64,000 nt of DNA from Acidovorax sp. CF316 (GTDB lineage: Bacteria; Pseudomonadota; Gammaproteobacteria; Burkholderiales; Burkholderiaceae_C), in NCBI RefSeq assembly GCF_000276605.1, contig NZ_AKJX01000099.1, positions 1-64,000 on the forward strand. The letters are read 5' to 3'. Numbering within the stretch: the first letter of the stretch is position 1; the number at the start of each line of letters is the position of its first letter. Of the stretch, positions 16,528-23,569 are shown one piece after another. The notes beneath the pieces were generated by a model. The model was not told the origin of the DNA. It worked only from the letters and a program-made list of their open reading frames with translations, and did no database searches. The position numbers were made by a program, and so were the translations under genes.

Positions 16528-17067
16528 TTATTGCACCGGCTTTTCATAGTGGGTGTTCATCTGGTAGATGCCTTGCAGATGGGCCACCCGCTTGACGATC
16601 TCGGAGACACCCTGCAGGAACATCAGGCCAAAGCCCACCGGCAGCAGCAGCAGCGCGGGCCAGCGGATCAGGCCGCCCGAGTTGCCCGACATCTCGCCCG
16701 AAACGAAGCCACGCAGGAAGAAGGGCCAGCTCAGGTAGGCGATCAGGCCCATGGCCGGCAGCAGGAACAGCGCCAGGCCCATGATGTCCACGTAGACCTG
16801 CTTGTTGCCGCGCAGCTTGCCGTAGATGATGTCCACGCGCACATGCTCGTTCATGTACAGCACGAAGGGTGCGCCCATCATCACCGTGGCGGCGAACAGG
16901 TACCACTGGATCTCCAGCCAGGCGTTGGAGCTGTAGTCCAGGCCGTAGCGGACGAAGGCATTGCCCGCCGAGATCATGGCCGCCGCAAGCACGGTCCATG
17001 TTGCCACCTTGCTGAGCTGGCTGGAGATCCAGTCCATGCCCAAAGCCAATTTGAGAAGTGCTGACAC
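16528..17067 (-). CDS. TRAP transporter small permease, DctQ family
   Basis: A 179-residue protein with four hydrophobic segments, the DctQ layout, including SSNAWLEIQWYLFAATVMMGAPFVLYMNEHVRVDIIYGKL, the most conserved stretch of the family. The GTG at 17067 is taken as start because AGGAG sits 7 nt before it on the minus strand; the longer frame would put that ribosome binding site inside the gene. It opens the dctQ-dctM-membrane protein operon. The roughly 190 bp upstream should carry the promoter. Confidence 0.9.
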   Translation of the reverse strand: MSALLKLALGMDWISSQLSKVATWTVLAAAMISAGNAFVRYGLDYSSNAWLEIQWYLFAATVMMGAPFVLYMNEHVRVDIIYGKLRGNKQVYVDIMGLALFLLPAMGLIAYLSWPFFLRGFVSGEMSGNSGGLIRWPALLLLPVGFGLMFLQGVSEIVKRVAHLQGIYQMNTHYEKPVQ

Positions 17068-17259
17068 CTTGTGTCTCCTGGGGTTTTGAAAAGAGCGCAG
17101 ACGCACCCGAAGCGCTGCCGGGTGTCTGAAAGTAACGCGGATGGTACCCCCTGGGCGCTGAAGAAAGCCTGACGCGCGGGGATAGGGTTTTCCTCAGGCT
17201 CCCCCCACCGGCCCCGTGCCAGCGCGGGCCTTGCCGCCTGGGCGCCCGGCTTTGCGGCG

Positions 17260-18372
17260 TCAGGTCCGTGCAGGCTTGGGCCGGGCAAACTGCCACCAGG
17301 GCAGCACGGCGCTCATGGACAGCACCTCGCCGCAGTGCATGGGCGCATAGCCGGGCAGGGCCGCCATCTGCGCCTGCCAGGCCGTGGTCTGCAGCAGGTC
17401 GCGCAGCGCCTGGGTGGCCGGCTGCTCCAGCGTGGATTTGAGGCAGGCCAGGTGGTAGCGCTCCTGCGCCAGGGGCACGAAGCCCAGGCCCCGGGCGTGG
17501 GCCGCCAGCTCGATGCCCATGCCCACGTCGGCCGCGCCGGCCGCCACCGCCTGGGCCACGGCCGTGTGCGAGGGTTCGTGGCGCTCATAGCCCTGCAGGT
17601 CGCCAGGGCCGAGACCCGCTTGCGCCAGCAGGTCGTCCAGCAGCACGCGCGTGCCGGTGCCCAGGGGCCGGTTCACGAAGCGCACGCCCGGGCGGGCCAC
17701 GTCGGCCAGCGTCTGCAGGCCCAGTGGGTTGCCGCGCGCGACGATCAGCCCCTGGGTGCGCTGGGCAAACCCGATGATCTTGTGGCGCCCCGGTCGCAGC
17801 AGCGGCTTGTAGGTGCGGGCGGCCAGCGAATCGGCGGCGGGTGTCTCCCGCGTATGGAAGCCGGCAATCGTGCACCGGCCTTCGTTGAGCGCGCGGATCG
17901 CGTCCACGCTGCCGGTGAAGCGGATGTCCAGATGCAGCGCGCCGGTTTCGCCCGGCGTGGCCGCATAGGCACGCAGCGCCGCCAGCGCATCGTCATGGCT
18001 GGCATACATGGTCAGCACATGCGCCTGGTCGTCGAAGGCCACGGCGAAGGCCCGCTCCAGGTCGGCATGCAGGGCGGCGATCTGCGGCGCCAGCCGGGCC
18101 TGGGCCTGGCGTTCGGCCCACAGCAGCTTGGCGCCGAACTCGCTGAGCTGCGCGGACTGCCCCTTGCCCCAGATGATCAATTCACCGCCCAGCTGCTCCT
18201 CCCAGCGCTTGAGGGCGCCCCAGACATGGCGGTAGGACAGCTTCAGCGCACGCGCCGCGCCGGAGATGGAGCCCTGTTCGGCCACCGCCTGCAGCAGTTC
18301 GGGCAGGGGGTTGCGGATCTGGGTGTCGCCCGCATCGCGGCTGAGCGTGTAGTGAAGTTGGACCTTATGCAC
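17260..18372 (-). CDS. ModE-like HTH regulator fused to a solute-binding-protein domain
   Basis: A 370-residue regulator. Residues 1-115 form a LysR/ModE-type winged helix (GSISGAARALKLSYRHVWGALKRWEEQLGGELI). From about 120 on comes a domain resembling periplasmic molybdate/tungstate-binding proteins (GSVDAIRALNEGRCTIAGFH, IGFAQRTQGLIVARGNP, VRFVNRPLGTGTRVLLDDLL, AVAAGAADVGMGIELAA). It starts with GTG and lies 49 bp from tupB in divergent orientation, so it probably senses tungstate or molybdate in the cytoplasm and controls tupBCA. The TATCG (18382) and CGATA (18409) arms in the short gap could be its site. The sensing role is inferred from domain order and position. Confidence 0.82.
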   Translation of the reverse strand: MHKVQLHYTLSRDAGDTQIRNPLPELLQAVAEQGSISGAARALKLSYRHVWGALKRWEEQLGGELIIWGKGQSAQLSEFGAKLLWAERQAQARLAPQIAALHADLERAFAVAFDDQAHVLTMYASHDDALAALRAYAATPGETGALHLDIRFTGSVDAIRALNEGRCTIAGFHTRETPAADSLAARTYKPLLRPGRHKIIGFAQRTQGLIVARGNPLGLQTLADVARPGVRFVNRPLGTGTRVLLDDLLAQAGLGPGDLQGYERHEPSHTAVAQAVAAGAADVGMGIELAAHARGLGFVPLAQERYHLACLKSTLEQPATQALRDLLQTTAWQAQMAALPGYAPMHCGEVLSMSAVLPWWQFARPKPART

Positions 18373-18421
18373 GGCCGTTCATATCGCTGGAGAAGAAGGA
18401 GGTCCATACGATAGCCCAAGC

Positions 18422-19159
18422 ATGTCCACCCTGACGCAAAGCGCCATCACCGCCCTCGAACTGACCTTGTCAGGGGACCCGGCGCTGTGGACCATCGTCG
18501 GCCGCTCCCTGTCGGTCAGCGCCACGGCCTGTGCGCTGGCCTGCGCCGCGGGCCTGGTGCTCGGGGCCTGGCTGGGCGTGGCCCGGTTCGCCGGCCGGGG
18601 GGCGGTGCTGGCGGTGCTCAACACCCTGCTCGCCGTGCCCTCGGTGGTGGTGGGGCTGGTGGTCTACCTGCTGCTGTCGCGCAGCGGCCCGTTCGGTGCG
18701 CTGGGCTGGCTGTTCAGCTTCAAGGCCATGGTGCTGGCCCAGACCATCCTGGTGCTGCCGGTGGTCACCGCGCTCACGCGCCAGGTGGTGGAAGACGCCG
18801 AGCGCGCCCATGGCGAGCAGCTGCGTTCGCTGGGAGCCGGCCCGCTGCTGCGCAGCCTGCTGCTGGCCTGGGACGAGCGCTATGCGCTGCTCACGGTGCT
18901 GATCGCCGCGTTCGGCCGCGCCATCTCCGAAGTCGGCGCGGTGATGGTCGTGGGCGGCAACATCGATGGCTTCACCCGCGTCATGACCACGGCCATCGCC
19001 CTCGAGACCAGCAAGGGCGACCTGCCGCTGGCGCTGGCGCTGGGCCTGGTGCTGCTGGGCGTGGTGCTGGCCCTGAACGTGCTGATCGCGCTGCTGCGCC
19101 GCTGGCGCGAGCGGGTCGATGGCGGTGCCTCCGACGTCCTGGCGGGGGTGGCGGCATGA
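18422..19159 (+). CDS. tupB: Tungstate ABC transporter permease TupB
   Basis: A 245-residue inner-membrane permease of the TupB/WtpB type with five to six membrane segments. The EAA loop is visible as VVEDAERAHGEQLRSLGAGPLLRSLLLAWDERYA, and the AISEVGAVMVVGGNIDGFTRVMTTAIALETSKGD stretch is typical of TupB. A strong AAGGAGG (18396-18402) lies about 20 nt before the ATG at 18422, further than usual, with no better start codon in between. The gene overlaps tupC by 4 bp. With tupC and tupA it forms a full importer for tungstate. Confidence 0.92.
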   Translation: MSTLTQSAITALELTLSGDPALWTIVGRSLSVSATACALACAAGLVLGAWLGVARFAGRGAVLAVLNTLLAVPSVVVGLVVYLLLSRSGPFGALGWLFSFKAMVLAQTILVLPVVTALTRQVVEDAERAHGEQLRSLGAGPLLRSLLLAWDERYALLTVLIAAFGRAISEVGAVMVVGGNIDGFTRVMTTAIALETSKGDLPLALALGLVLLGVVLALNVLIALLRRWRERVDGGASDVLAGVAA

Positions 19160-19914
19160 GGCATCCCGAGCCCCAGCCCGTGGCCATGCCGCCCGTCCTG
19201 TCCCCGCTGATCGAATTGCAGGGCGTGGCCGTGCGCTACGGCCGTGTGCAGGCGCTGGCCGACATCGACCTGCGCATTGCCCCGGGTGAGCGCGTGGCCC
19301 TGGTGGGGGCCAACGGCAGCGGCAAGAGCACCCTGTTGCGCGTGCTGCACGGCCTGGTGCCGCCCAGTGCCGGCCAGGTGCGGTGCGACGCGGCGCAGCG
19401 CCAGGCCATGCTGTTCCAGCGCCCGCACATGCTGCGCACCAGTGCCCAGAACAATGTGGCGCTGGCGCTGTGGCTGCGCGGCACGCGCTGGCGCGAGGCC
19501 CGGGCCCAGGCCCTGGCAGCGCTGCAGCGCGTGGGGCTCGAGGCCATTGCCGCGCAGAACGCGCGCACCCTGTCGGGCGGCCAGCAGCAGCGCGTGGCGC
19601 TGGCGCGCGCCTGGGGCCTGCGGCCCGGCGTGCTGCTGCTCGATGAGCCCACGGCCAGCCTGGACCCGCATGCCAAGCGCGAGGTCGAGGGCCTGATGGC
19701 CGACCTGGCAGGCAGCGCGGTGCAGCCGGACGGAAGCACCCAGGCGGTGACCATGCTGTTCAGCAGCCACAACCTGGGCCAGGTCAAGCGCCTGGCCAGC
19801 CGCGTGGTCTACCTGGAGCAGGGCCGCATCGTGGCCGCCCTGCCGGTGCACGACTTTTTCAACGGCCCCCTGCCGGAGGCCGCGCGTTTGTTCGTCAAAG
19901 GAGAAATAGGATGA
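19156..19914 (+). CDS. tupC: Tungstate ABC transporter ATP-binding protein TupC
   Basis: A 252-residue ABC ATPase. Walker A is GANGSGKST, the signature LSGGQQQRVALARAW, Walker B VLLLDEPTASLDP, and the switch His is in FSSHN. The ATG at 19156 overlaps the tupB stop; the same frame runs open far upstream inside tupB but that part is a shadow. It overlaps tupA by 4 bp. There is no C-terminal TOBE domain, unlike ModC at 25453, which fits the Tup rather than the Mod family. Confidence 0.94.
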   Translation: MRHPEPQPVAMPPVLSPLIELQGVAVRYGRVQALADIDLRIAPGERVALVGANGSGKSTLLRVLHGLVPPSAGQVRCDAAQRQAMLFQRPHMLRTSAQNNVALALWLRGTRWREARAQALAALQRVGLEAIAAQNARTLSGGQQQRVALARAWGLRPGVLLLDEPTASLDPHAKREVEGLMADLAGSAVQPDGSTQAVTMLFSSHNLGQVKRLASRVVYLEQGRIVAALPVHDFFNGPLPEAARLFVKGEIG

Positions 19915-20744
19915 GACAACCCACGATGGCCCGCCGCCACCTGCTCTTGGTTCCCTCTGCGGTCGCACTGGCCCTGGCCCTGTCGCATGGCGCGGCATTT
20001 GCGCAGGCCACGATCACCATGGCATCGACCACCTCCACCGAGCAGTCGGGCCTGTTCGGCCACCTGCTGCCGGAGTTCAAGAAAGCCAGTGGCATCGACA
20101 TCAAGGTGGTGGCCCTGGGCACCGGCCAGGCGCTGGACATGGCGCGCCGCGGCGATGCCGACGTGCTCTTCGTGCACGACCAGGTGGCCGAGGAGAAGTT
20201 CGTGGCCGATGGCTGGGGCGTCAAGCGCTACCCGGTGATGTACAACGACTTCATCCTCGTGGGCCCCAAGGCCGACCCGGCGGGTACGCAGGGCAAGGAC
20301 ATCGTCGAGGCCCTGAAGAAGCTGGCGGCCGGCAGCGCCCCGTTCATCTCGCGTGGTGACAAGAGCGGCACACACGCCGCCGAGCTGCGCTACTGGAAGC
20401 TCGCGGGCGCCGAGGCGGCCAAGGGCGGCGGCTACAAGGAATGCGGCTGCGGCATGGGCCCGGCGCTGAACATCGCTGCCTCCAGCGGCGCCTACGTGCT
20501 GGCCGACCGGGGCACCTGGCTCAACTTCAAGAACCGCGCCGACATGGTGGTGCTGGTCGAGGGCGACACGCGCCTGTTCAACCAGTACGGGGTGATGGTG
20601 GTCAACCCGGCCAAGCACCCGCAGATCAAGGTGCAGGACGCCCAGAAGTTCGTGGACTGGGTGGTCTCGCCCGGTGGGCAGGCCAGCATCGCCGCCTACA
20701 AGATCGGCGGCGAGCAGCTGTTCTTCCCCAACGCCGGCAAGTAG
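19911..20744 (+). CDS. tupA: Tungstate-binding periplasmic protein TupA
   Basis: A 277-residue binding protein with a cleavable signal (AAFAQA near residue 30). It carries both TupA hallmarks: the TTSTE loop (residues 40-44) and the SRGDKSGTH motif (about residues 147-155), which together bind tungstate with very high selectivity over molybdate in characterised TupA proteins. The rest, GTGQALDMARRGDADVLFVHD and LADRGTWLNFKN, also fits. It ends the translationally coupled tupBCA run. The unusual B-C-A order is shared by several proteobacteria. Confidence 0.94.
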   Translation: MRQPTMARRHLLLVPSAVALALALSHGAAFAQATITMASTTSTEQSGLFGHLLPEFKKASGIDIKVVALGTGQALDMARRGDADVLFVHDQVAEEKFVADGWGVKRYPVMYNDFILVGPKADPAGTQGKDIVEALKKLAAGSAPFISRGDKSGTHAAELRYWKLAGAEAAKGGGYKECGCGMGPALNIAASSGAYVLADRGTWLNFKNRADMVVLVEGDTRLFNQYGVMVVNPAKHPQIKVQDAQKFVDWVVSPGGQASIAAYKIGGEQLFFPNAGK

Positions 20745-20759
20745 GGGTGGGCCCGCGCC

Positions 20760-21581
20760 ATGCACCGCTGGATGCCCAGGGCCCTGGCGGCGGGGGCCAT
20801 GCTGGCCATGGCGGGCTGCGCTAGCCCGCCGGCCGAGCCGGCCGCTGCGCCCGCGGCGCTGCAGGTCTATGCTGCCGGCAGCCTGCGCGAGGTGTTCACC
20901 GAGGTGGCCGCCGCGCACCAGGCGCGCACGGGCCAGCCGGTGGAACTGAGCTTCGGCGCATCGGGACTGCTGCGCGAGCGCATCGAGCAGGGTGCGCCGG
21001 CCCAGGTGTTCGCGTCGGCGGATACGCAGCACCCGGCACGCCTGGCGGCCCGGGGCGGCTGGCAGGCGCCCGTGGTGTTCGTGCGCAACGGCCTGTGCGC
21101 CCTGGCCGCCGAGCAGGTCCGCACCACCCCCGCGACCCTGCTGGCCACCCTGCTGCGGCCCGATATCCGGCTGGGTACTTCCACGCCGCTCGCCGACCCC
21201 TCGGGCGACTATGCCTGGGAGCTGTTCCGCCGTGCCGAGGCGGTGCAACCGGGGGCCTTCGCGGTGCTGGAGGCCAAGGCATTGCAGCTCACCGGCGGTG
21301 CCAGCTCGCCCAAGCCACCCGCCGGGCGCGGCACCTATGCCTGGGTCATGGAGCAGGGGCAGGCCGATGTCTTCCTGACCTACTGCACCAACGCCATTGC
21401 CAGCCAGCGGGAGCTGCCGCGCCTGCAGGTGGTACAGGTGCCGCCCGCGCTGCAGGTGGGCGCCGCCTACGGCGTGTCGGTGCGTTCGGGGGCTCCGCCT
21501 GCAGCGCATGCATTCGTGCGCGCACTGCTCTCGGAATCCGCCCAGGCGGTGTTCAAGCGGATGGGCTTTGCGGCGCCCTGA
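20760..21581 (+). CDS. ModA-like substrate-binding lipoprotein
   Basis: A 273-residue lipoprotein (lipobox LAMAGC, Cys20) with the molybdate-binding-protein fold: LQVYAAGSLREVFTEVAAAH at the start and SFGASGLLRERIEQGAPAQVFASAD as first ligand loops. It starts 15 bp after tupA, so it belongs to the same transcript. It has no permease of its own, and full tungstate and molybdate systems with their own binding proteins flank it. It may feed TupBC with another oxyanion, or act as a scavenger or sensor. The DVFLTYCTNA stretch with a cysteine differs from classic ModA. Confidence 0.8.
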   Translation: MHRWMPRALAAGAMLAMAGCASPPAEPAAAPAALQVYAAGSLREVFTEVAAAHQARTGQPVELSFGASGLLRERIEQGAPAQVFASADTQHPARLAARGGWQAPVVFVRNGLCALAAEQVRTTPATLLATLLRPDIRLGTSTPLADPSGDYAWELFRRAEAVQPGAFAVLEAKALQLTGGASSPKPPAGRGTYAWVMEQGQADVFLTYCTNAIASQRELPRLQVVQVPPALQVGAAYGVSVRSGAPPAAHAFVRALLSESAQAVFKRMGFAAP

Positions 21582-21588
21582 CCGGTGT

Positions 21589-22068
21589 TCAGAATTCCAG
21601 AGAAGGCTTGGCCACCATGAGGTAGAACACCACCACCATGGCCACGAAGGCCGGGTAGCCCAGCGCCTCCCACCAGCGGGCGTAGCGCCAGTAGGTGGGG
21701 GGCAGGGCGTCGCTGCCGGCGTCGGCCGCCTGCTGGGCCAGTGCGCGCATGCGCAGCTGCAGCCACACCACGGGCAGCCAGCACAGGCCGGCCAGCACGT
21801 ACAGCGCGAGCGAGACGGCGAGCCAGGGCGTGGACAGGGGCAGGCCTGCCATGTGCGCCATGGCCAGCCCCGTGGCGGGCTGGATGAACACCGTGGGCGT
21901 GGTGAACCACCAGTCCGCCCGCACCACCAGCCGCGCCACCACGGCCTGGGCCTGCAGGTTGCCGCTGCGGTTGGCAAAGAACATGTAGTAGGCCGAGCCC
22001 AGGCCCGTGCCCACCAGCAGCACGCTGGAGACGATGTGGATCCACTTGAGGGTCAGGTACAGGCTCAT
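21589..22068 (-). CDS. DUF2269-family integral membrane protein
   Basis: A 159-residue inner-membrane protein with four hydrophobic segments, starting LTLKWIHIVSSVLLVGTGLGSAYYMFFANRS, which is the DUF2269 pattern with a His in the first helix. The family has no known function. The ATG at 22068 overlaps the stop of the DoxX-like gene (ATGA). It is the last gene of the EAL operon and converges on the ModA-like lipoprotein gene with only 7 bp between them. Confidence 0.8.
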   Translation of the reverse strand: MSLYLTLKWIHIVSSVLLVGTGLGSAYYMFFANRSGNLQAQAVVARLVVRADWWFTTPTVFIQPATGLAMAHMAGLPLSTPWLAVSLALYVLAGLCWLPVVWLQLRMRALAQQAADAGSDALPPTYWRYARWWEALGYPAFVAMVVVFYLMVAKPSLEF

Positions 22069-22436
22069 GGTCGGGGGTCGTCGCGCAGCAGCACCACCAG
22101 GATGGCGGCGATGGGCAGGTTCTTGGTCAGCGGGCCGAAGGGGTGCAGCCACCACCCGGGCTCGATGGCGGTGGCCAGCAGCGTCATCACCCCCATCAGC
22201 AGCAGCGCAGCGGCATAGGCCACGCGGCCGGGCCACAGAGCGATCCACAGGCCCACCACGGCGTCGGCGGCGGCGCCGGCCAGCACCAGGGCGGTGACGA
22301 CCTGTGGGCTGTTGAAGGGCAGGGTGGCCAGCAGCTGGCGGCTTTGGCCGTCGAGCTCCCAGACGCTGACGACCGCCGTGGCGAGCCAGACGAAGACCAG
22401 GCTGTAGCGCAGCAGGCGGCGGTGGGCGTCGCTCAT
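22065..22436 (-). CDS. DoxX-like small membrane protein
   Basis: A 123-residue protein with four hydrophobic segments: LLRYSLVFVWLATAVVSVWE, VVTALVLAGAAADAVVGLWIALW, AYAAALLLMGVMTLLATAI, and the end segment NLPIAAILVVLLRDD. Layout and the HPFGPLTKNLP motif match the DoxX-like family, often encoded next to saccharopine-dehydrogenase-like proteins, as here. It overlaps both neighbours by 4 bp. The molecular role is unknown; redox or lipid-related membrane functions have been proposed for DoxX relatives. Confidence 0.8.
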   Translation of the reverse strand: MSDAHRRLLRYSLVFVWLATAVVSVWELDGQSRQLLATLPFNSPQVVTALVLAGAAADAVVGLWIALWPGRVAYAAALLLMGVMTLLATAIEPGWWLHPFGPLTKNLPIAAILVVLLRDDPRP

Positions 22437-23569
22437 GGTGCTGGGGCCTCTTCTTCCACCACGTCCGTCACCATGCCCCATTTCGTGAACTCGGGCGCAA
22501 AGGCCGCCAGCGGCAGCAGGCTGGTGCAGGTGTGGGCGCCGACCGGAAGGACGGCATGGTCTCGCGCGAGCTGGCGCGCCAGCAGGATGGCGGCCATGCA
22601 GGGGATCTCGGGGCCGTGGTCGTTGTCGGCGGCGATGTGCCAGGCGCGGCGCCGCGGTGCGCCCTGTGCATCGGCACCGGCCACGCGCACCACCATGCCG
22701 CCCAGCGGCGTGCCAAGGAAGTCGAAGACCCCGCCCGTGCGGTGCATGAGCCCGGCCAGGCGCTCGGGGCGCCGCAGCACGCCCCAGGCGCGCAGCGCGG
22801 CGATGGCAGCGAAGGCGCGCTGGGCCAGACCCACTTCGAGTGCGGCGCGAAAGTCCACCCGCTGCGTGACGCGGTAATGGGCCGGCAGCAGCTCCAGGTC
22901 GGGGATGTCGCAGACCGCCGCCCGGCGCGGGCGCAGGCGCTGGAACCGCACCAGGGTGGGCGCCGCCCAGCCGAGCCGGTTCTGCCAGCGGCCGTCCTCC
23001 CACACGGGGATGGCCTCGCCGCAGTAGCTGAGCACGGCTGCCAGGGTGGCCTGGCCGCGCGGCGCGCGCTGGGCCGGGGCGATGCAGATGTCGATGCTGT
23101 CGATGCGCTGCCAGCCGGCGCACAGCTGGTCCACCACCGCCGAGGACAGGGCCGGCACCGTGCTGGCGCCGCAGACCGCCGTGCGCCCCGCCGCCGTGAA
23201 CCGGGCGTTCAGGGCCGCCGGGAAGTCGCAGACGAAGCGGCGCCCGTCGGCCAGGTCGATGTAGTGCGCACCGGCTTCGGCGGCCGCCTCGGCCACCGCA
23301 TAGCCCTGCGCCTGGAACGGCCCCGCCGTGTGGACCACCAGGCCCACGCCGAGCGCCTTCAAGGTCTGCGCCAGGCCGGGCGCGCTGTGGTCCAGCGCGA
23401 CGCCCTGGGCACCCGGGCCCAGCGTGGCTGCCAGGGCCTGGGCCTGGGCGGCGCTGCGGCCGGCCACCAGCAGGTGGATGCTCGGGTCGCCGGCCAGTGC
23501 GCGGCAGACGCGGGCGCCGAAGTTGCCATAGCCCCCAAGCACCAGGGTGGTCAGTGCAGCAGTGCTCAT
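22433..23569 (-). CDS. Saccharopine-dehydrogenase-like NAD(P)-binding protein
   Basis: A 378-residue protein with an N-terminal Rossmann fold (TLVLGGYGNFGARVCRAL, residues 7-24; LLVAGRSAAQA next) as in the saccharopine dehydrogenase / trans-acting enoyl reductase group. VVHTAGPFQAQGYAVAEAAAEAGAHYIDLADG is the conserved active-site region of this group. The C-terminal part (KWGMVTDVVEE) is less conserved. True saccharopine metabolism is not implied. The ATG at 23569 overlaps the EAL gene stop and its own stop overlaps the DoxX-like gene. With that partner it may reduce a lipid or an unknown carbonyl compound at the membrane. Confidence 0.82.
   Translation of the reverse strand: MSTAALTTLVLGGYGNFGARVCRALAGDPSIHLLVAGRSAAQAQALAATLGPGAQGVALDHSAPGLAQTLKALGVGLVVHTAGPFQAQGYAVAEAAAEAGAHYIDLADGRRFVCDFPAALNARFTAAGRTAVCGASTVPALSSAVVDQLCAGWQRIDSIDICIAPAQRAPRGQATLAAVLSYCGEAIPVWEDGRWQNRLGWAAPTLVRFQRLRPRRAAVCDIPDLELLPAHYRVTQRVDFRAALEVGLAQRAFAAIAALRAWGVLRRPERLAGLMHRTGGVFDFLGTPLGGMVVRVAGADAQGAPRRRAWHIAADNDHGPEIPCMAAILLARQLARDHAVLPVGAHTCTSLLPLAAFAPEFTKWGMVTDVVEEEAPAP

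Noticed and set aside
18396-18422. A start for tupB nearer the strong AAGGAGG.
   Set aside because: No ATG, GTG or TTG in frame lies 5-12 nt after it; the first usable start is the ATG at 18422.
22433-23569. Role in lysine (saccharopine) metabolism.
   Set aside because: Only the general fold matches; the operon partners are membrane proteins and an EAL enzyme, and no lysine-pathway gene is nearby.
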